Of a DNA stretch of 64,000 bases, positions 19,158 to 27,515 are shown in pieces (position 1 is the stretch's first letter; every line of letters starts with the position of its first letter). This DNA is from Notoacmeibacter ruber (GTDB lineage: Bacteria; Pseudomonadota; Alphaproteobacteria; Rhizobiales; Rhizobiaceae), in contig NZ_RCWN01000001.1 of assembly GCF_003668555.1 (NCBI RefSeq), forward strand, positions 2,269,501 to 2,333,500. Direction: 5' to 3'. The notes under the pieces were generated by a model. The model was given only the letters and a program-made list of their open reading frames with translations, was not told where the DNA came from and did not search any database. Made by a program: the position numbers and the translations under genes.

Positions 19158-19771
19158 GCGTTCTGTTTCTCCGCTGCAACGAAATGGTCGGCCATCGCCT
19201 CGATCATCTTGCCGGCCATGGCGTCTCGTGAAAGCTCCTCGCTCTTCACGCGAAGATCGGCCTTGCCGTAAACGGGGTAACGCTGCTCCATCAAACGCGC
19301 CAGCGTTCCCTTCGGATCGCGATTTTGCAGAAGCGGACGGCCCGGTTTGCGGCTCACACGCGAAAAGAGAAGATCGAGATCTGCGTCGATCCAGAGCGAG
19401 AACCCATGCGCCGCGATTGCCTCGCGGGTTTCTGCGCTCATGAACGCACCGCCGCCCAGTGAAATCACTCTTTGGCGTTCGCCCAGCAAGCGGGCGATGA
19501 CACGTCGCTCCAGATCCCTGAATTCGCCCTCGCCATAGTTCTCGAACAGTTCGGGGATCGTCATCGTGCTGGCCGCTTCGATCTCGTCGTCGCTGTCGAT
19601 AAACGGAAGGCCGAGCCGGCTTGCGATGACCCTGCCCATCGCGGTCTTGCCGGCGCCCATCAATCCCACCAATACGACATGGCGCCCATCAAGCCCTTGC
19701 AGGATGAGCTGGCGCGTGGATTCCGCCTGCGCCGCAGGCGACATCTCGTCGGATTGGTGTTCCATCGTCAT
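19154..19771 (-). CDS. aroK: Shikimate kinase
   Basis: A 205-residue kinase phosphorylating shikimate at the 3-hydroxyl. Walker A is GLMGAGKTAMG, the shikimate/Mg motif is DSDDEIE, and the GGG loop is SLGGGAFM; the lid region contains RPLLQNRDP. The start at 19771 (MTMEHQSDEM) fits family length. The frame stays open a further 645 bases upstream, but that portion runs antisense to the 78-aa gene and xerD and is not protein-like. It is coupled to aroB by a 4-base overlap. Confidence 0.93.
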   Translation of the reverse strand: MTMEHQSDEMSPAAQAESTRQLILQGLDGRHVVLVGLMGAGKTAMGRVIASRLGLPFIDSDDEIEAASTMTIPELFENYGEGEFRDLERRVIARLLGERQRVISLGGGAFMSAETREAIAAHGFSLWIDADLDLLFSRVSRKPGRPLLQNRDPKGTLARLMEQRYPVYGKADLRVKSEELSRDAMAGKMIEAMADHFVAAEKQNA

Positions 19772-19882
19772 GTCTGCCTTGCACATGAAAAGCTGCAGGG
19801 CGTCAAGCGCTCCGGCTTGCACAGCCGGCAGCGGACGCGCATAAGGGGCCGATCCTTCGGTATGACACGGAAAGATGGGGTC

Positions 19883-20119
19883 ATGCCCACCCTCACCCGC
19901 TTCATTACAATCATCCTGATCGTTGCGGCCGCGATCTATGCGGGGGCCTTCGCTCTGGCGAACTTCGTTCGGCCGACCCAGGTGGAGAAGCGGATCGAAC
20001 TGCCGATTCAGGACCTTATGGAGCGCGCTGAACAGCGCCAACTGGCCAATCGTCCCCGCACACCCCTGCCGGAGAGGAACGCGGAGCCAGACGCCGCCGA
20101 ACAAGACGAGACACAATGA
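19883..20119 (+). CDS. Small membrane protein, hypothetical
   Basis: A 78-residue protein with one membrane helix (about residues 9-30) and a polar, proline- and glutamate-rich tail. I do not recognise a family, but a similar small gene often sits between aroK and xerD in Rhizobiales. Its stop overlaps the xerD ATG (ATGA), supporting translation. An in-frame ATG at 19862 would add seven residues. It is divergent from aroK with 111 bases between the starts. Confidence 0.6.
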   Translation: MPTLTRFITIILIVAAAIYAGAFALANFVRPTQVEKRIELPIQDLMERAEQRQLANRPRTPLPERNAEPDAAEQDETQ

Positions 20120-21042
20120 GGTCCGACGGCTATCTGATCGAAAGCTTTCTGGAGATGCTGTCGGCGGAACGGGGGGCCGCAGCCAACACACTCGCCGCTT
20201 ACGAACGCGATTTGCGCGATGTGTCCGAACAGTGTGACGGACCTCTCGCCAATGCTGATGAAGAGGCTCTGCGGCGCTATATCGGCCGCCTTCCCTCGCG
20301 AGGATATGCCGCCTCCTCTCAGGCGCGACGCCTTGCGGCGCTGCGACAATTCTTTCAGTTTCTTTATGCCGAAGGGCTGCGGCAGGACGATCCGTCCGCA
20401 ACACTCGAAAATCCACGAAAACCGGCCCCTCTCCCCAAGGTGTTGAGTGAAGAGAATGTCACCCGGCTGCTTGATCTCGCCGAAGACGAAGCAGCGATGG
20501 CAGGCGAAAAACTCGCCCCCATTCGCATGGCGGCACTGCTGGAAGTCCTTTACGCGACCGGCCTGCGCGTATCCGAATTGGTCTCGCTGCCTGTTTCGGT
20601 GGCGCGCCGCGATGCCCGCTATTTCGTCGTGACCGGAAAGGGAGATAAGGAACGGCTCGTTCCCCTCTCCCCGCCAGCCCGTGCGGCCATGGACCGTTGG
20701 CTGAAACGGCGCGACCGGGCACCGGTCTATGCGCAGAGCCCCTATCTCTTCCCCTCCCGCGAAGCTGCCGCCGGCTATCTTCCGCGCCAGGTCTTCGCTC
20801 GCGATCTGAAGGCGCTGGCGGCGCGTGCCGGACTCGACCCGAAGGCGGTCTCACCCCATATCCTGCGCCATGCTTTTGCCTCTCATCTTTTGCAAAATGG
20901 GGCCGATTTGCGATCCGTTCAGCAATTGCTCGGCCATGCGGATATTTCCACAACGCAGATTTATACCCATGTTCTGGAAGAAAGGCTGGTCGAACTGGTG
21001 CAGGAGCATCACCCGCTTGCGAGGCCAAAGCCAAGCCGGTAA
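20116..21042 (+). CDS. xerD: Tyrosine recombinase XerD
   Basis: A 308-residue site-specific recombinase. It has the N-terminal SAM-like core-binding domain (residues 5-90) and a C-terminal catalytic domain with the R-K-H-R-H-Y set: R in [13 protein letters not shown] in [12 protein letters not shown], HxxR in [13 protein letters not shown] in [11 protein letters not shown], and the nucleophile in IYTHV. Length and context (between aroK and accA) indicate XerD, which resolves chromosome dimers at dif with XerC, rather than a phage integrase. Confidence 0.92.
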   Translation: MRSDGYLIESFLEMLSAERGAAANTLAAYERDLRDVSEQCDGPLANADEEALRRYIGRLPSRGYAASSQARRLAALRQFFQFLYAEGLRQDDPSATLENPRKPAPLPKVLSEENVTRLLDLAEDEAAMAGEKLAPIRMAALLEVLYATGLRVSELVSLPVSVARRDARYFVVTGKGDKERLVPLSPPARAAMDRWLKRRDRAPVYAQSPYLFPSREAAAGYLPRQVFARDLKALAARAGLDPKAVSPHILRHAFASHLLQNGADLRSVQQLLGHADISTTQIYTHVLEERLVELVQEHHPLARPKPSR

Positions 21043-21145
21043 GGAATTGCGGATTTTCCGTGATCGGCAGTTTCCGCCGGTAACGACATTTATCGAGCGG
21101 CAGTGATCGTGAGACACGGTCTGTCGCGTGATCCGAAGGACGCGC

Positions 21146-22096
21146 ATGTACAATTATCTCGATTTCGAGAAACCGGTCGCCGAACTCGAAACCCGGATCA
21201 TGGAACTCAAAACGACGATGGAGGAGAGCAACTCCGTCGACGTCAAGGAAGAGATCGCCGGGCTGGAGAGCCGTGCCCGCGACGCATTGCGTGATCTCTA
21301 CAAGTCGCTGACCCCATGGCAGAAGGCGCAGGTTGCCCGCCATCCGGACCGTCCCCACTGCGTCGACTTCGTCAAGAAACTGATCGACGATTTCACGCCG
21401 CTTTCCGGCGACCGGAAGTTCGCCGAGGACGAAGCCGTCATTTCCGGCTTCGGACGGTTCCGCGGCCAGAGTGTCTGTGTGCTTGGACAGGAAAAGGGCA
21501 ACGATACCGAAAGCCGCCTGAAGCGGAATTTCGGCATGGCGCGGCCGGAAGGCTATCGCAAGGCGGTCCGCCTGATGGAACTGGCCGAACGGTTCGAGAT
21601 TCCGGTGATCACCTTCGTTGATACGACCGGTGCCTATCCGGGCCGCGGCGCGGAAGAACGCGGACAGGCCGAAGCCATCGCCCGTTCCACCCAAGCCTGT
21701 CTCAACCTGCCGACACCGCTCGTCTCCGTCGTGATCGGAGAAGGCGGCTCGGGCGGCGCGATCGCGCTGGCGACAGCCAATCGTGTCTATATGCTAGAAC
21801 ACGCCATCTATTCCGTCATCTCGCCGGAAGGCGCGGCCTCGATCCTCTGGCATGACAGTGCACGCGCCAAGGATGCGGCTACTGGCATGAAGATCACGGC
21901 GCAGGACCTCGTTGAACTGAAAGTCATCGACGGCATCGTTCCTGAGCCGGTGGGCGGGGCCCACCGCAATCCAGATCAGACGATCGCCCGGGCCGGTGAC
22001 CAGATCGATGCCGCCTTGCGGGATCTTTCGGGTAAAGGACGCGATCTGCGGCAGGAGCGGCGCGAGAAGTTCCTTGCCATAGGTCGGAACATCTGA
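21146..22096 (+). CDS. accA: Acetyl-CoA carboxylase carboxyltransferase subunit alpha
   Basis: A 316-residue subunit of the carboxyltransferase that makes malonyl-CoA for fatty acid synthesis. The start MYNYLDFEKPVAELETRI is the conserved AccA N-terminus and is preferred over a GTG 18 bases upstream. FVDTTGAYPGRGAEERGQAEAIA and IGEGGSGGAIALA form the CoA/oxyanion site. AAGGA precedes the start. The gene follows xerD on the same strand with 103 bases between. Confidence 0.95.
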   Translation: MYNYLDFEKPVAELETRIMELKTTMEESNSVDVKEEIAGLESRARDALRDLYKSLTPWQKAQVARHPDRPHCVDFVKKLIDDFTPLSGDRKFAEDEAVISGFGRFRGQSVCVLGQEKGNDTESRLKRNFGMARPEGYRKAVRLMELAERFEIPVITFVDTTGAYPGRGAEERGQAEAIARSTQACLNLPTPLVSVVIGEGGSGGAIALATANRVYMLEHAIYSVISPEGAASILWHDSARAKDAATGMKITAQDLVELKVIDGIVPEPVGGAHRNPDQTIARAGDQIDAALRDLSGKGRDLRQERREKFLAIGRNI

Positions 22097-22275
22097 GGCG
22101 CGCTCCCACCCCAAGGGAAGGTCACAAAAACGCCGAACCTTTCGGGCAGGGATGGCGACGCTTCGGAAGGCATTCGTTAAATCCGGTCTTAACCCTGCCG
22201 CAAGGCAGCGATGATAACCTTTCCTTCAGAAGCTGCGGCAATGCCGCATTTTGGGGATTATGGGGTATCGCACCA

Positions 22276-23454
22276 ATGCTTTCGAAAGCCGTGTTTCGCG
22301 CGTTCGCCATTCTGCTTTTGGTTGCCGCGTCCCTTGGACTGACCGCCTGCACCGACACGCTCGACAAGGTTGCGAAGGCGGAAAAACCGCTTCCGCCCAA
22401 ACTCGTCCGCAAGATAAAGGCGATGGGTATGAGCGAGACCTCGCCCATCCTCGTTCGGCTCTACAAGGAAGAGAGTACGCTGGAGATCTGGAAGCAGAAG
22501 ACCAACGGCCGCTTCGCCTTCGTCAAAAGCTACCCGATCTGCAAATATTCCGGCAAGCTCGGCCCGAAATTTGTCGAAGGCGACCGCCAGGCCCCCGAGG
22601 GCTTCTATACGGTCCGCCCGCACCAGATGAACCCGAACAGCCAATATTATCTTGCTTTCAATATCGGCTATCCTAACGAGTTCGACCGCGCTCACGGCCG
22701 CACGGGCCAGCACCTTATGGTGCATGGCGACTGCTCCTCGTCGGGCTGCTACGCCATGACCGATGAATATGTCGGCGAAATCTATGCCTTTGCACGCGAT
22801 GCCTTCCGTGGCGGTCAGCGCGAATTTCAGATTCAGGCTTTCCCCTTCAAGATGACCGAAGCCAACATGGCGCGCTATGCCGGCGACCCGAATCTGGATT
22901 TCTGGCGCCAGTTGAAGGAGGGTTCGGACTTCTTCGAACTGACCGGCCAGCCGCCTGCCATAGGGGTCTGTGACGGTCGTTACGTCTTTGGTCGCCAGCG
23001 CGACGGTATTTCTTCGCAAGGTGGAGGCTGCCCCACGATGGATCAGCCCGCGACCCTCTCGCTCGCTTTTGCCAAGCAGACGGTCGACAATATGGGCGCC
23101 TTCACCAAGGCGCTCGATCATGCCGCAAGCGGAAAGACCGCGCCGCCGAAACCTTCGGTCAACGGCATCGAGGAAGCTCGCCTCGTCTCCGAATGGATGA
23201 AGAAGCGTGTTCGCGGCGAGAAGGTCTCGCGTCTGCCGCCCTCTCTGGACGATTCGAGTCGTGCACTGACCCCGGAAAAAGCCGCGGAAGAGAAGCGGCG
23301 GGCCGAGGCCGCCCGCTCCCGTGCGGCGGCCCTGATCGCTGCGGCGAAAGCCGGCGCATCGCAGCGCTCGACCGCCGATGCAGAGGCCGATCTATCCACC
23401 GCATCGGTTCCGGCAGCCGGCCGCGAGCCCATTGAGCAGCGGTTTGGTCACTGA
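22276..23454 (+). CDS. Murein L,D-transpeptidase family lipoprotein
   Basis: A 392-residue lipoprotein: the signal peptide ends in a lipobox (LGLTAC, Cys near residue 25). The YkuD-type catalytic domain contains the motif HGDCSSSGCYAMTD, with the nucleophilic cysteine, near residues 152-165. This matches the YafK-like branch, which remodels peptidoglycan or links it to outer membrane proteins. The C-terminal 100 residues are Ala/Arg/Lys-rich and predicted coiled or disordered. It lies 179 bases after accA and overlaps or abuts the tusA-like gene. Confidence 0.87.
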   Translation: MLSKAVFRAFAILLLVAASLGLTACTDTLDKVAKAEKPLPPKLVRKIKAMGMSETSPILVRLYKEESTLEIWKQKTNGRFAFVKSYPICKYSGKLGPKFVEGDRQAPEGFYTVRPHQMNPNSQYYLAFNIGYPNEFDRAHGRTGQHLMVHGDCSSSGCYAMTDEYVGEIYAFARDAFRGGQREFQIQAFPFKMTEANMARYAGDPNLDFWRQLKEGSDFFELTGQPPAIGVCDGRYVFGRQRDGISSQGGGCPTMDQPATLSLAFAKQTVDNMGAFTKALDHAASGKTAPPKPSVNGIEEARLVSEWMKKRVRGEKVSRLPPSLDDSSRALTPEKAAEEKRRAEAARSRAAALIAAAKAGASQRSTADAEADLSTASVPAAGREPIEQRFGH

Positions 23455-23467
23455 AACCGCCGCACGC

Positions 23468-23719
23468 GTGACGCGCGAGACGGAGCTGGTCTACGATTTG
23501 CGTGGCCTGTCGTGTCCGATGCCGGTTCTGAAGACACGGCGGCGGCTGCGTGACGTGCCACGCGGCCATCGCCTGACCATACTGACGTCCGATCCACTGG
23601 CCGTCATCGACATCCCGGCTTTTTGCCGCGAAGACGGCCATGAGCTGATCGCAGCCGAACCAGTCGATAGCGGCCACCGATTTATTGTCGAACGCGGACG
23701 TGAAGCCTCAGAAGGATGA
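23468..23719 (+). CDS. TusA-like sulfurtransferase
   Basis: A small protein of about 83 residues with the TusA/SirA signature DLRGLSCPMPVLKTRRRL, whose Cys-Pro-x-Pro loop carries the sulfur-accepting cysteine. TusA proteins relay persulfide sulfur for tRNA thiolation, molybdenum cofactor and other pathways. There is no good ATG: GTG at 23468 gives normal family length, while TTG at 23444 would overlap the preceding gene. Its last 12 bases overlap the convergent cobW-like gene. Confidence 0.78.
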   Translation: MTRETELVYDLRGLSCPMPVLKTRRRLRDVPRGHRLTILTSDPLAVIDIPAFCREDGHELIAAEPVDSGHRFIVERGREASEG

Positions 23720-24790
23720 GAATCCGGGAACGGCCAACGGGTTGTCGGTCAAGGCGGCCGCGTCGGGCCGATCGGCCGCGATCTCTCCGGTAAAAGCGCC
23801 GAACAGGTTCTCGATTTCACCGGCCCGATGGCCCTGTGTGATAACGACGAGCGCCGTTTGCGGGCCGATCCCCGCAGGCCATTTGGCAAGATATTCGCCA
23901 GAATGAACCATGCCCTGAACGGCCTGAACGATGAGAGGCCGGTCTTCATTGGTCAGGTGCGCCAATCCCTTCACGCGAAGCAGGCGGTCTCCCAGTGTGC
24001 CGACGAGCACCTCCAGAAAGCCTTGCAGGGCCATGGGTGCCAGCGGCCTCTCCGTCTGAAGCACCGTCGTGGCATAGGTGTCTCGATGACGATGAAGCGA
24101 ATGACAGTTCACATGGTGATGATGATCGTGGCCTGCTTCACCCGAGACCGATGCCACCACATCCAGGCGAAGATGCTCCGAATGATGCGCGACGGCCATG
24201 ACACTCGACAGGACATCCGCGTCGGCAGACTGACGAGCGGCCTGCGGAGCGAGGTGCTTCAGCACGGCCTCCAGATCGTTGCCAATCATGCCGCCGGCCA
24301 GTTCACTTTTCGAGAGCAGAAGGCAGTCGGCAACGGCAACCTGCCGCCGCGCTTCCTCAAATTCGGCGAGAGTCCGTTCGCCATGCGCCAGGTCGACGAC
24401 CGTCAGCACAGCCTCCAGCCGCCCCAGCGACGAAAGGCCTATTTCACCGAGGATAGGCAAAGGGTCAGCCATGCCGGATGTCTCGACTACCACGCGCGTG
24501 AGCGGTCGGCCCCGCACCTTTGCAGCCTCGATCAGATCAGCCAGCGTCTGCTCCAGAGCGCCGCCACCCGCACAGCACAGGCAGCCACCCGCCATTTCGA
24601 GAACGGCGCCGCCGGCTGCCGTCTCGACAAGCGATCCATCCAGAGAAACATCGCCGAATTCATTGACGATCACACCTGATCCACTGAACGCCGGGTCGGC
24701 CAGAAGCCGATTGAGAAACGTGGTTTTGCCTGCGCCGAGAAAACCCGTCAGGAGAATAACCGGCAGCTTTTCGGGGGCCTCTTCCTTCAC
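23708..24790 (-). CDS. CobW/COG0523-family GTPase, metal chaperone-like
   Basis: A 360-residue G3E GTPase. Walker A is GFLGAGKTTFLNRLL, the metal-binding CxCC motif is seen as GGCLCCAGGG, and the guanine-specificity motif as LLSKSELAGG. A His-rich loop (GHDHHHHVNCHSLHRH) lies at about residues 217-236. These proteins deliver zinc or cobalt to client enzymes; with no cobalamin gene adjacent, a zinc role is as likely as a cobalt one. Its start overlaps the stop of the carboxypeptidase gene (ATGA), so it is translated from a dac-cobW operon. Confidence 0.87.
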   Translation of the reverse strand: MKEEAPEKLPVILLTGFLGAGKTTFLNRLLADPAFSGSGVIVNEFGDVSLDGSLVETAAGGAVLEMAGGCLCCAGGGALEQTLADLIEAAKVRGRPLTRVVVETSGMADPLPILGEIGLSSLGRLEAVLTVVDLAHGERTLAEFEEARRQVAVADCLLLSKSELAGGMIGNDLEAVLKHLAPQAARQSADADVLSSVMAVAHHSEHLRLDVVASVSGEAGHDHHHHVNCHSLHRHRDTYATTVLQTERPLAPMALQGFLEVLVGTLGDRLLRVKGLAHLTNEDRPLIVQAVQGMVHSGEYLAKWPAGIGPQTALVVITQGHRAGEIENLFGAFTGEIAADRPDAAALTDNPLAVPGFSSF

Positions 24791-26091
24791 TGCACCGCGT
24801 CCGGTCGGCTTTGCGGCAGCGGCATCCCCGCAGGCGGTGTCGGGAGCGCAGGGTCCTCGTCACCTTCGGTTTCGGCCGCTTCATCGGCTTCCGGCCCATC
24901 ATTCATCGCCGCACTCGCCGCAGACGTTTCAGGCGAAGAGAGAGCGGTGTCCTCCGGATCGTCCGCGGTGTTTTCGCTATCGTCTTTCTCGCTTGCGGCC
25001 GTTTCCAGCGCCAGGTCACGAAGAGCGGTAGGGCGCGGCTGCGCAACGGGTATATCGACCAGCCCCGTATTTCGCGCGGGCGGTCCATCGGCTCCGCCGA
25101 GTGAGACGGCAACAGTCACCGGATCGCGCCGCATCGGCTCGATATTGGAAGATCGGTAGATGAACTTGCCGTCGACGTCGCGGCCGTCATAGCGATCAAG
25201 CTGCGCCCGGCCGGTACAGATATCGTTGCTAATATCGGCAACGTCCGTCCCGTCATCGCCGCCCCGCGGAAGGGTCTGAACCGTATCCTGGACGGTGGCC
25301 GGATCTGTCTGAAAACCCGCGGCCAGAAGATCGGCAGCCTTCTCGGCCCGGACCTGCTGATCGAGAGCGCCAAGCACCACGGCGACAATCGTCCGGCCTT
25401 CCCGCGTTGCCGATGCCACAAGGTTGAAGCCGGAGGCGCAGATATAGCCTGTTTTCATGCCGTCGGCTCCGGCCATCCGCCCGATCAGGATGTTGGTATT
25501 GCGAACCGGCGCGCCCCTGCCCGGCAGTTTCAGTGCCTCGATGGAGAAGATTCCGGCATATTGCGGAAATTCCCGCCGGACATGAGCCGCGAGCAGACCG
25601 AAGTCACGGGCCGTCGTGTACTGGCCTTTCTCCGGCAAGCCGTGCGGATTGACGAAGTGCGTATCGGTCATCCCGAGTTCGGCGGCGCGCTCATTCATCA
25701 TCGCCATGAATTTGTCGCGGGTGCCACCGACCGCCTCACCGATCGCCATGGCGATGTCGTTGGCGCTTTTGACCAGCATGATCTTCAGCGCATTTTCAAG
25801 GGTCAGTTCCGTACCGACGGGATAGCCCATCTTGCTCGGTGGTTCCGCCGCAGCGCGCTTGGTGATCCGCACGGGAGAACGCATGGAAAGTTCGCCCGAT
25901 CGCACGGCCTCGAAGGCCATATAGGCTGTCATGATCTTTGTGATGGACGCGGGATACCAGCGCTGAAAGGCCTCCTCATGGGCCAGCACCTTGCCGGTCT
26001 CCACATCGACGACGATGGAGGGGTTGGCATCGGCACTGGTGGCGGAAAGGCAAAGTAAGAGCAGACCGGCGATATAAGAACGTTGGCGCAT
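24787..26091 (-). CDS. D-alanyl-D-alanine carboxypeptidase (class C/A PBP)
   Basis: A 434-residue penicillin-binding protein of the DacA/DacC (peptidase S11) family, trimming pentapeptide stems in the periplasm. A signal peptide ends near residue 23 (SATSADA). Catalytic motifs are SITK (SxxK) near residue 49, SAN (SxN) and KTG. The C-terminal 130 residues are acidic, Pro/Ala-rich and look disordered, replacing the usual membrane-anchoring helix. The start at 26091 (MRQRSYIAG) gives a proper signal peptide; the ATG 42 bases upstream does not improve it. It is coupled to the cobW-like gene. Confidence 0.88.
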   Translation of the reverse strand: MRQRSYIAGLLLLCLSATSADANPSIVVDVETGKVLAHEEAFQRWYPASITKIMTAYMAFEAVRSGELSMRSPVRITKRAAAEPPSKMGYPVGTELTLENALKIMLVKSANDIAMAIGEAVGGTRDKFMAMMNERAAELGMTDTHFVNPHGLPEKGQYTTARDFGLLAAHVRREFPQYAGIFSIEALKLPGRGAPVRNTNILIGRMAGADGMKTGYICASGFNLVASATREGRTIVAVVLGALDQQVRAEKAADLLAAGFQTDPATVQDTVQTLPRGGDDGTDVADISNDICTGRAQLDRYDGRDVDGKFIYRSSNIEPMRRDPVTVAVSLGGADGPPARNTGLVDIPVAQPRPTALRDLALETAASEKDDSENTADDPEDTALSSPETSAASAAMNDGPEADEAAETEGDEDPALPTPPAGMPLPQSRPDAVQ

Positions 26092-26244
26092 CAGTAATCC
26101 TGAACGGCTTCGGGGGCGGAGAAATCCCGACATGACGCTTGTCGGAGAGTTGCGGCGTCAATACGACATGGGCAGCCTAACGGGCAAATATTGCCATTGC
26201 CCTTCGCCGGTCCAGTCCATCCGATACGCGCCCGCGATTGCAGG

Positions 26245-26274
26245 CTTGGAAAACCCCTGGCGATTCTGCTAAGC
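26245..26274 (+). promoter_or_regulatory. Predicted tRNA-Arg promoter
   Basis: CTTGGA at 26245-26250 and CTAAGC at 26269-26274 are spaced 18 bases apart. Initiation would fall close to 26281, five bases before the mature tRNA end. Confidence 0.4.
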
Positions 26275-26285
26275 GGAATGCGCGT

Positions 26286-26362
26286 GGTCCCGTAGCTCAG
26301 CAGGATAGAGCATCAGATTCCTAATCTGAGGGTCACAGGTTCGAATCCTGTCGGGATCACCA
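26286..26362 (+). tRNA. tRNA-Arg (anticodon CCT)
   Basis: The 77-base sequence folds as a cloverleaf. Acceptor GGTCCCG pairs with CGGGATC, the D-arm is GCTC...GAGC, and the anticodon stem TCAGA/TCTGA encloses the loop TTCCTAA with anticodon CCT at 26320-26322. The T-arm is ACAGG-TTCGAAT-CCTGT. The CCA end is encoded (26360-26362). It reads AGG codons. A toxin-antitoxin pair of lower GC lies directly downstream, which is where elements targeting tRNA 3' ends would insert. Confidence 0.97.
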
Positions 26363-26618
26363 ATCGTTTCGAATACTTTATTTGTAATACGCCAACTTTC
26401 GTGCGGCACCATGCTGCAGTGACATCCGTTGAGATACGACGAGATGCAGCTATGCTCGGCTGCTCCACGCAACGTATAATTCCTGACACCCAACAAAGTT
26501 GGATGGCTTAGCAACAAACCCTTTTTATGAGCGTTATATGTTCATACATTGTCAGTACGTCGATGCCATGCTAAGGCCCGCCGACGAATGGCTACCGATG
26601 CCATGGAAGGATCACGCT

Positions 26619-26903
26619 ATGACCGCTGCAAGAAAAAACGAAACGTTCACTGCTCGTATTGCGCCCGCCGATCTCGATCTGATCAAACGCGCTGCTGAAG
26701 CATGCGGTAAAAGCCTGTCCAATTTTGTGATTGAGGCCGCGATGTTCAGCGCTCAGAAATCCCTGATGGATCAAAGGTTCATGCATTTGGACGCAAAGCT
26801 TTTTGATTCTGTTCTAGAGACCGTTTCTCAGCCTCCGAAAGTGCATAAGGAGCTTGCCGCCCTCTTTAAGGAAGAAAGCCAATGGGCGACTTCCGAAACC
26901 TAG
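26619..26903 (+). CDS. DUF1778 antitoxin, TacA-like
   Basis: A 94-residue protein with an N-terminal ribbon-helix-helix (ETFTARIAPADLDLIKRAAEACGKSLSNFVIEAA) of the DUF1778 family and a C-terminal arm that would neutralise the toxin. It overlaps the following GNAT gene by 22 bases, the normal TacA-TacT arrangement. GGAAGG precedes the ATG at 26619; the open frame upstream of it has no family similarity. Base composition is lower in GC than the flanking genes, suggesting acquisition. Confidence 0.85.
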   Translation: MTAARKNETFTARIAPADLDLIKRAAEACGKSLSNFVIEAAMFSAQKSLMDQRFMHLDAKLFDSVLETVSQPPKVHKELAALFKEESQWATSET

Positions 26904-27415
26904 GTCTATTTGCTCCAGAGCCTTTAACCGAACAACACGACCATACGGGCTTCTCAAGCGGGAAGCCCGCAATGGACTCTTGGCTTCATGAACTGGCCTT
27001 TCATAATCAATCCGAAAATTTCAGTCGCACCTTTGTGATCCGCGACAAGAATATGAAGGTGCGAGGGTTCTACGCATTGTGCTCAGGCATGATCCTTCGA
27101 AAGGAAGCCCCTAAAAAAATTGCCCCTCATGGCTCTCCGACTGAGATCCCAATCGCTCTGCTCGCCAGATTCGCTATCGCAGAAGATCTACAGCGCCAAG
27201 GTGTTGGAAAGGCGCTGCTCTCAAACGCTCTAAGAACGGCAGCGTCAGCGTCCCAAGCAGTAGCGTTCCGCGCTATCGTGGTGGATGCTATCGACGACGA
27301 AGCGGCAGCTTTCTACAAACGGTTTGGATTTGTAGAGACAAAGGTTAGTCCGAGGAAGCTTTTGATTACGACCCAAAACGTTATCGCATCCCTCAATTCC
27401 GCGATTGGGAGCTAG
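26882..27415 (+). CDS. GNAT acetyltransferase toxin, TacT-like
   Basis: A 177-residue GNAT protein. The acetyl-CoA binding loop is seen as LARFAIAEDLQRQGVGKALL, and the C-terminal FYKRFGF carries the tyrosine typical of TacT toxins, which acetylate the amino group of charged tRNAs and halt translation. It overlaps its DUF1778 antitoxin gene by 22 bases. Codon use is less GC-rich than its neighbours. Whether the pair is active cannot be told from sequence, but both frames are intact. Confidence 0.85.
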   Translation: MGDFRNLGLFAPEPLTEQHDHTGFSSGKPAMDSWLHELAFHNQSENFSRTFVIRDKNMKVRGFYALCSGMILRKEAPKKIAPHGSPTEIPIALLARFAIAEDLQRQGVGKALLSNALRTAASASQAVAFRAIVVDAIDDEAAAFYKRFGFVETKVSPRKLLITTQNVIASLNSAIGS

Positions 27416-27515
27416 GCACACTGCCATCTCGTCCTTCTCGCAGCATTCAACACGTGACCGATAAGACCAAGCGAAGGTGAAGGGCGTGGCCGCCCCCCAC
27501 CTTTTCTCTTGCGCT

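Noticed and set aside
19154-20416. A 420-codon version of aroK
   Set aside because: The extra N-terminal part is antisense to the 78-aa gene and xerD and has no family similarity; family length supports the start at 19771.
20116-21042. A phage integrase
   Set aside because: Length, conserved motifs and position between aroK and accA fit housekeeping XerD; no phage genes are near.
22177-22192. TTAA-N8-TTAA upstream of the L,D-transpeptidase as a CtrA site
   Set aside because: The spacer is eight bases, not seven, so it does not fit the CtrA consensus.
26269-26517. An 82-codon open frame antisense to tRNA-Arg
   Set aside because: Its end is the familiar artefact of translating a tRNA on the wrong strand (IRTCDPQIRN, LYPAELRDHAHSA). 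It is not a gene.
26363-27515. A genomic island with attachment sites at tRNA-Arg
   Set aside because: I found no integrase and no direct repeat of the tRNA 3' end downstream; only the lower GC and the toxin-antitoxin pair support it.
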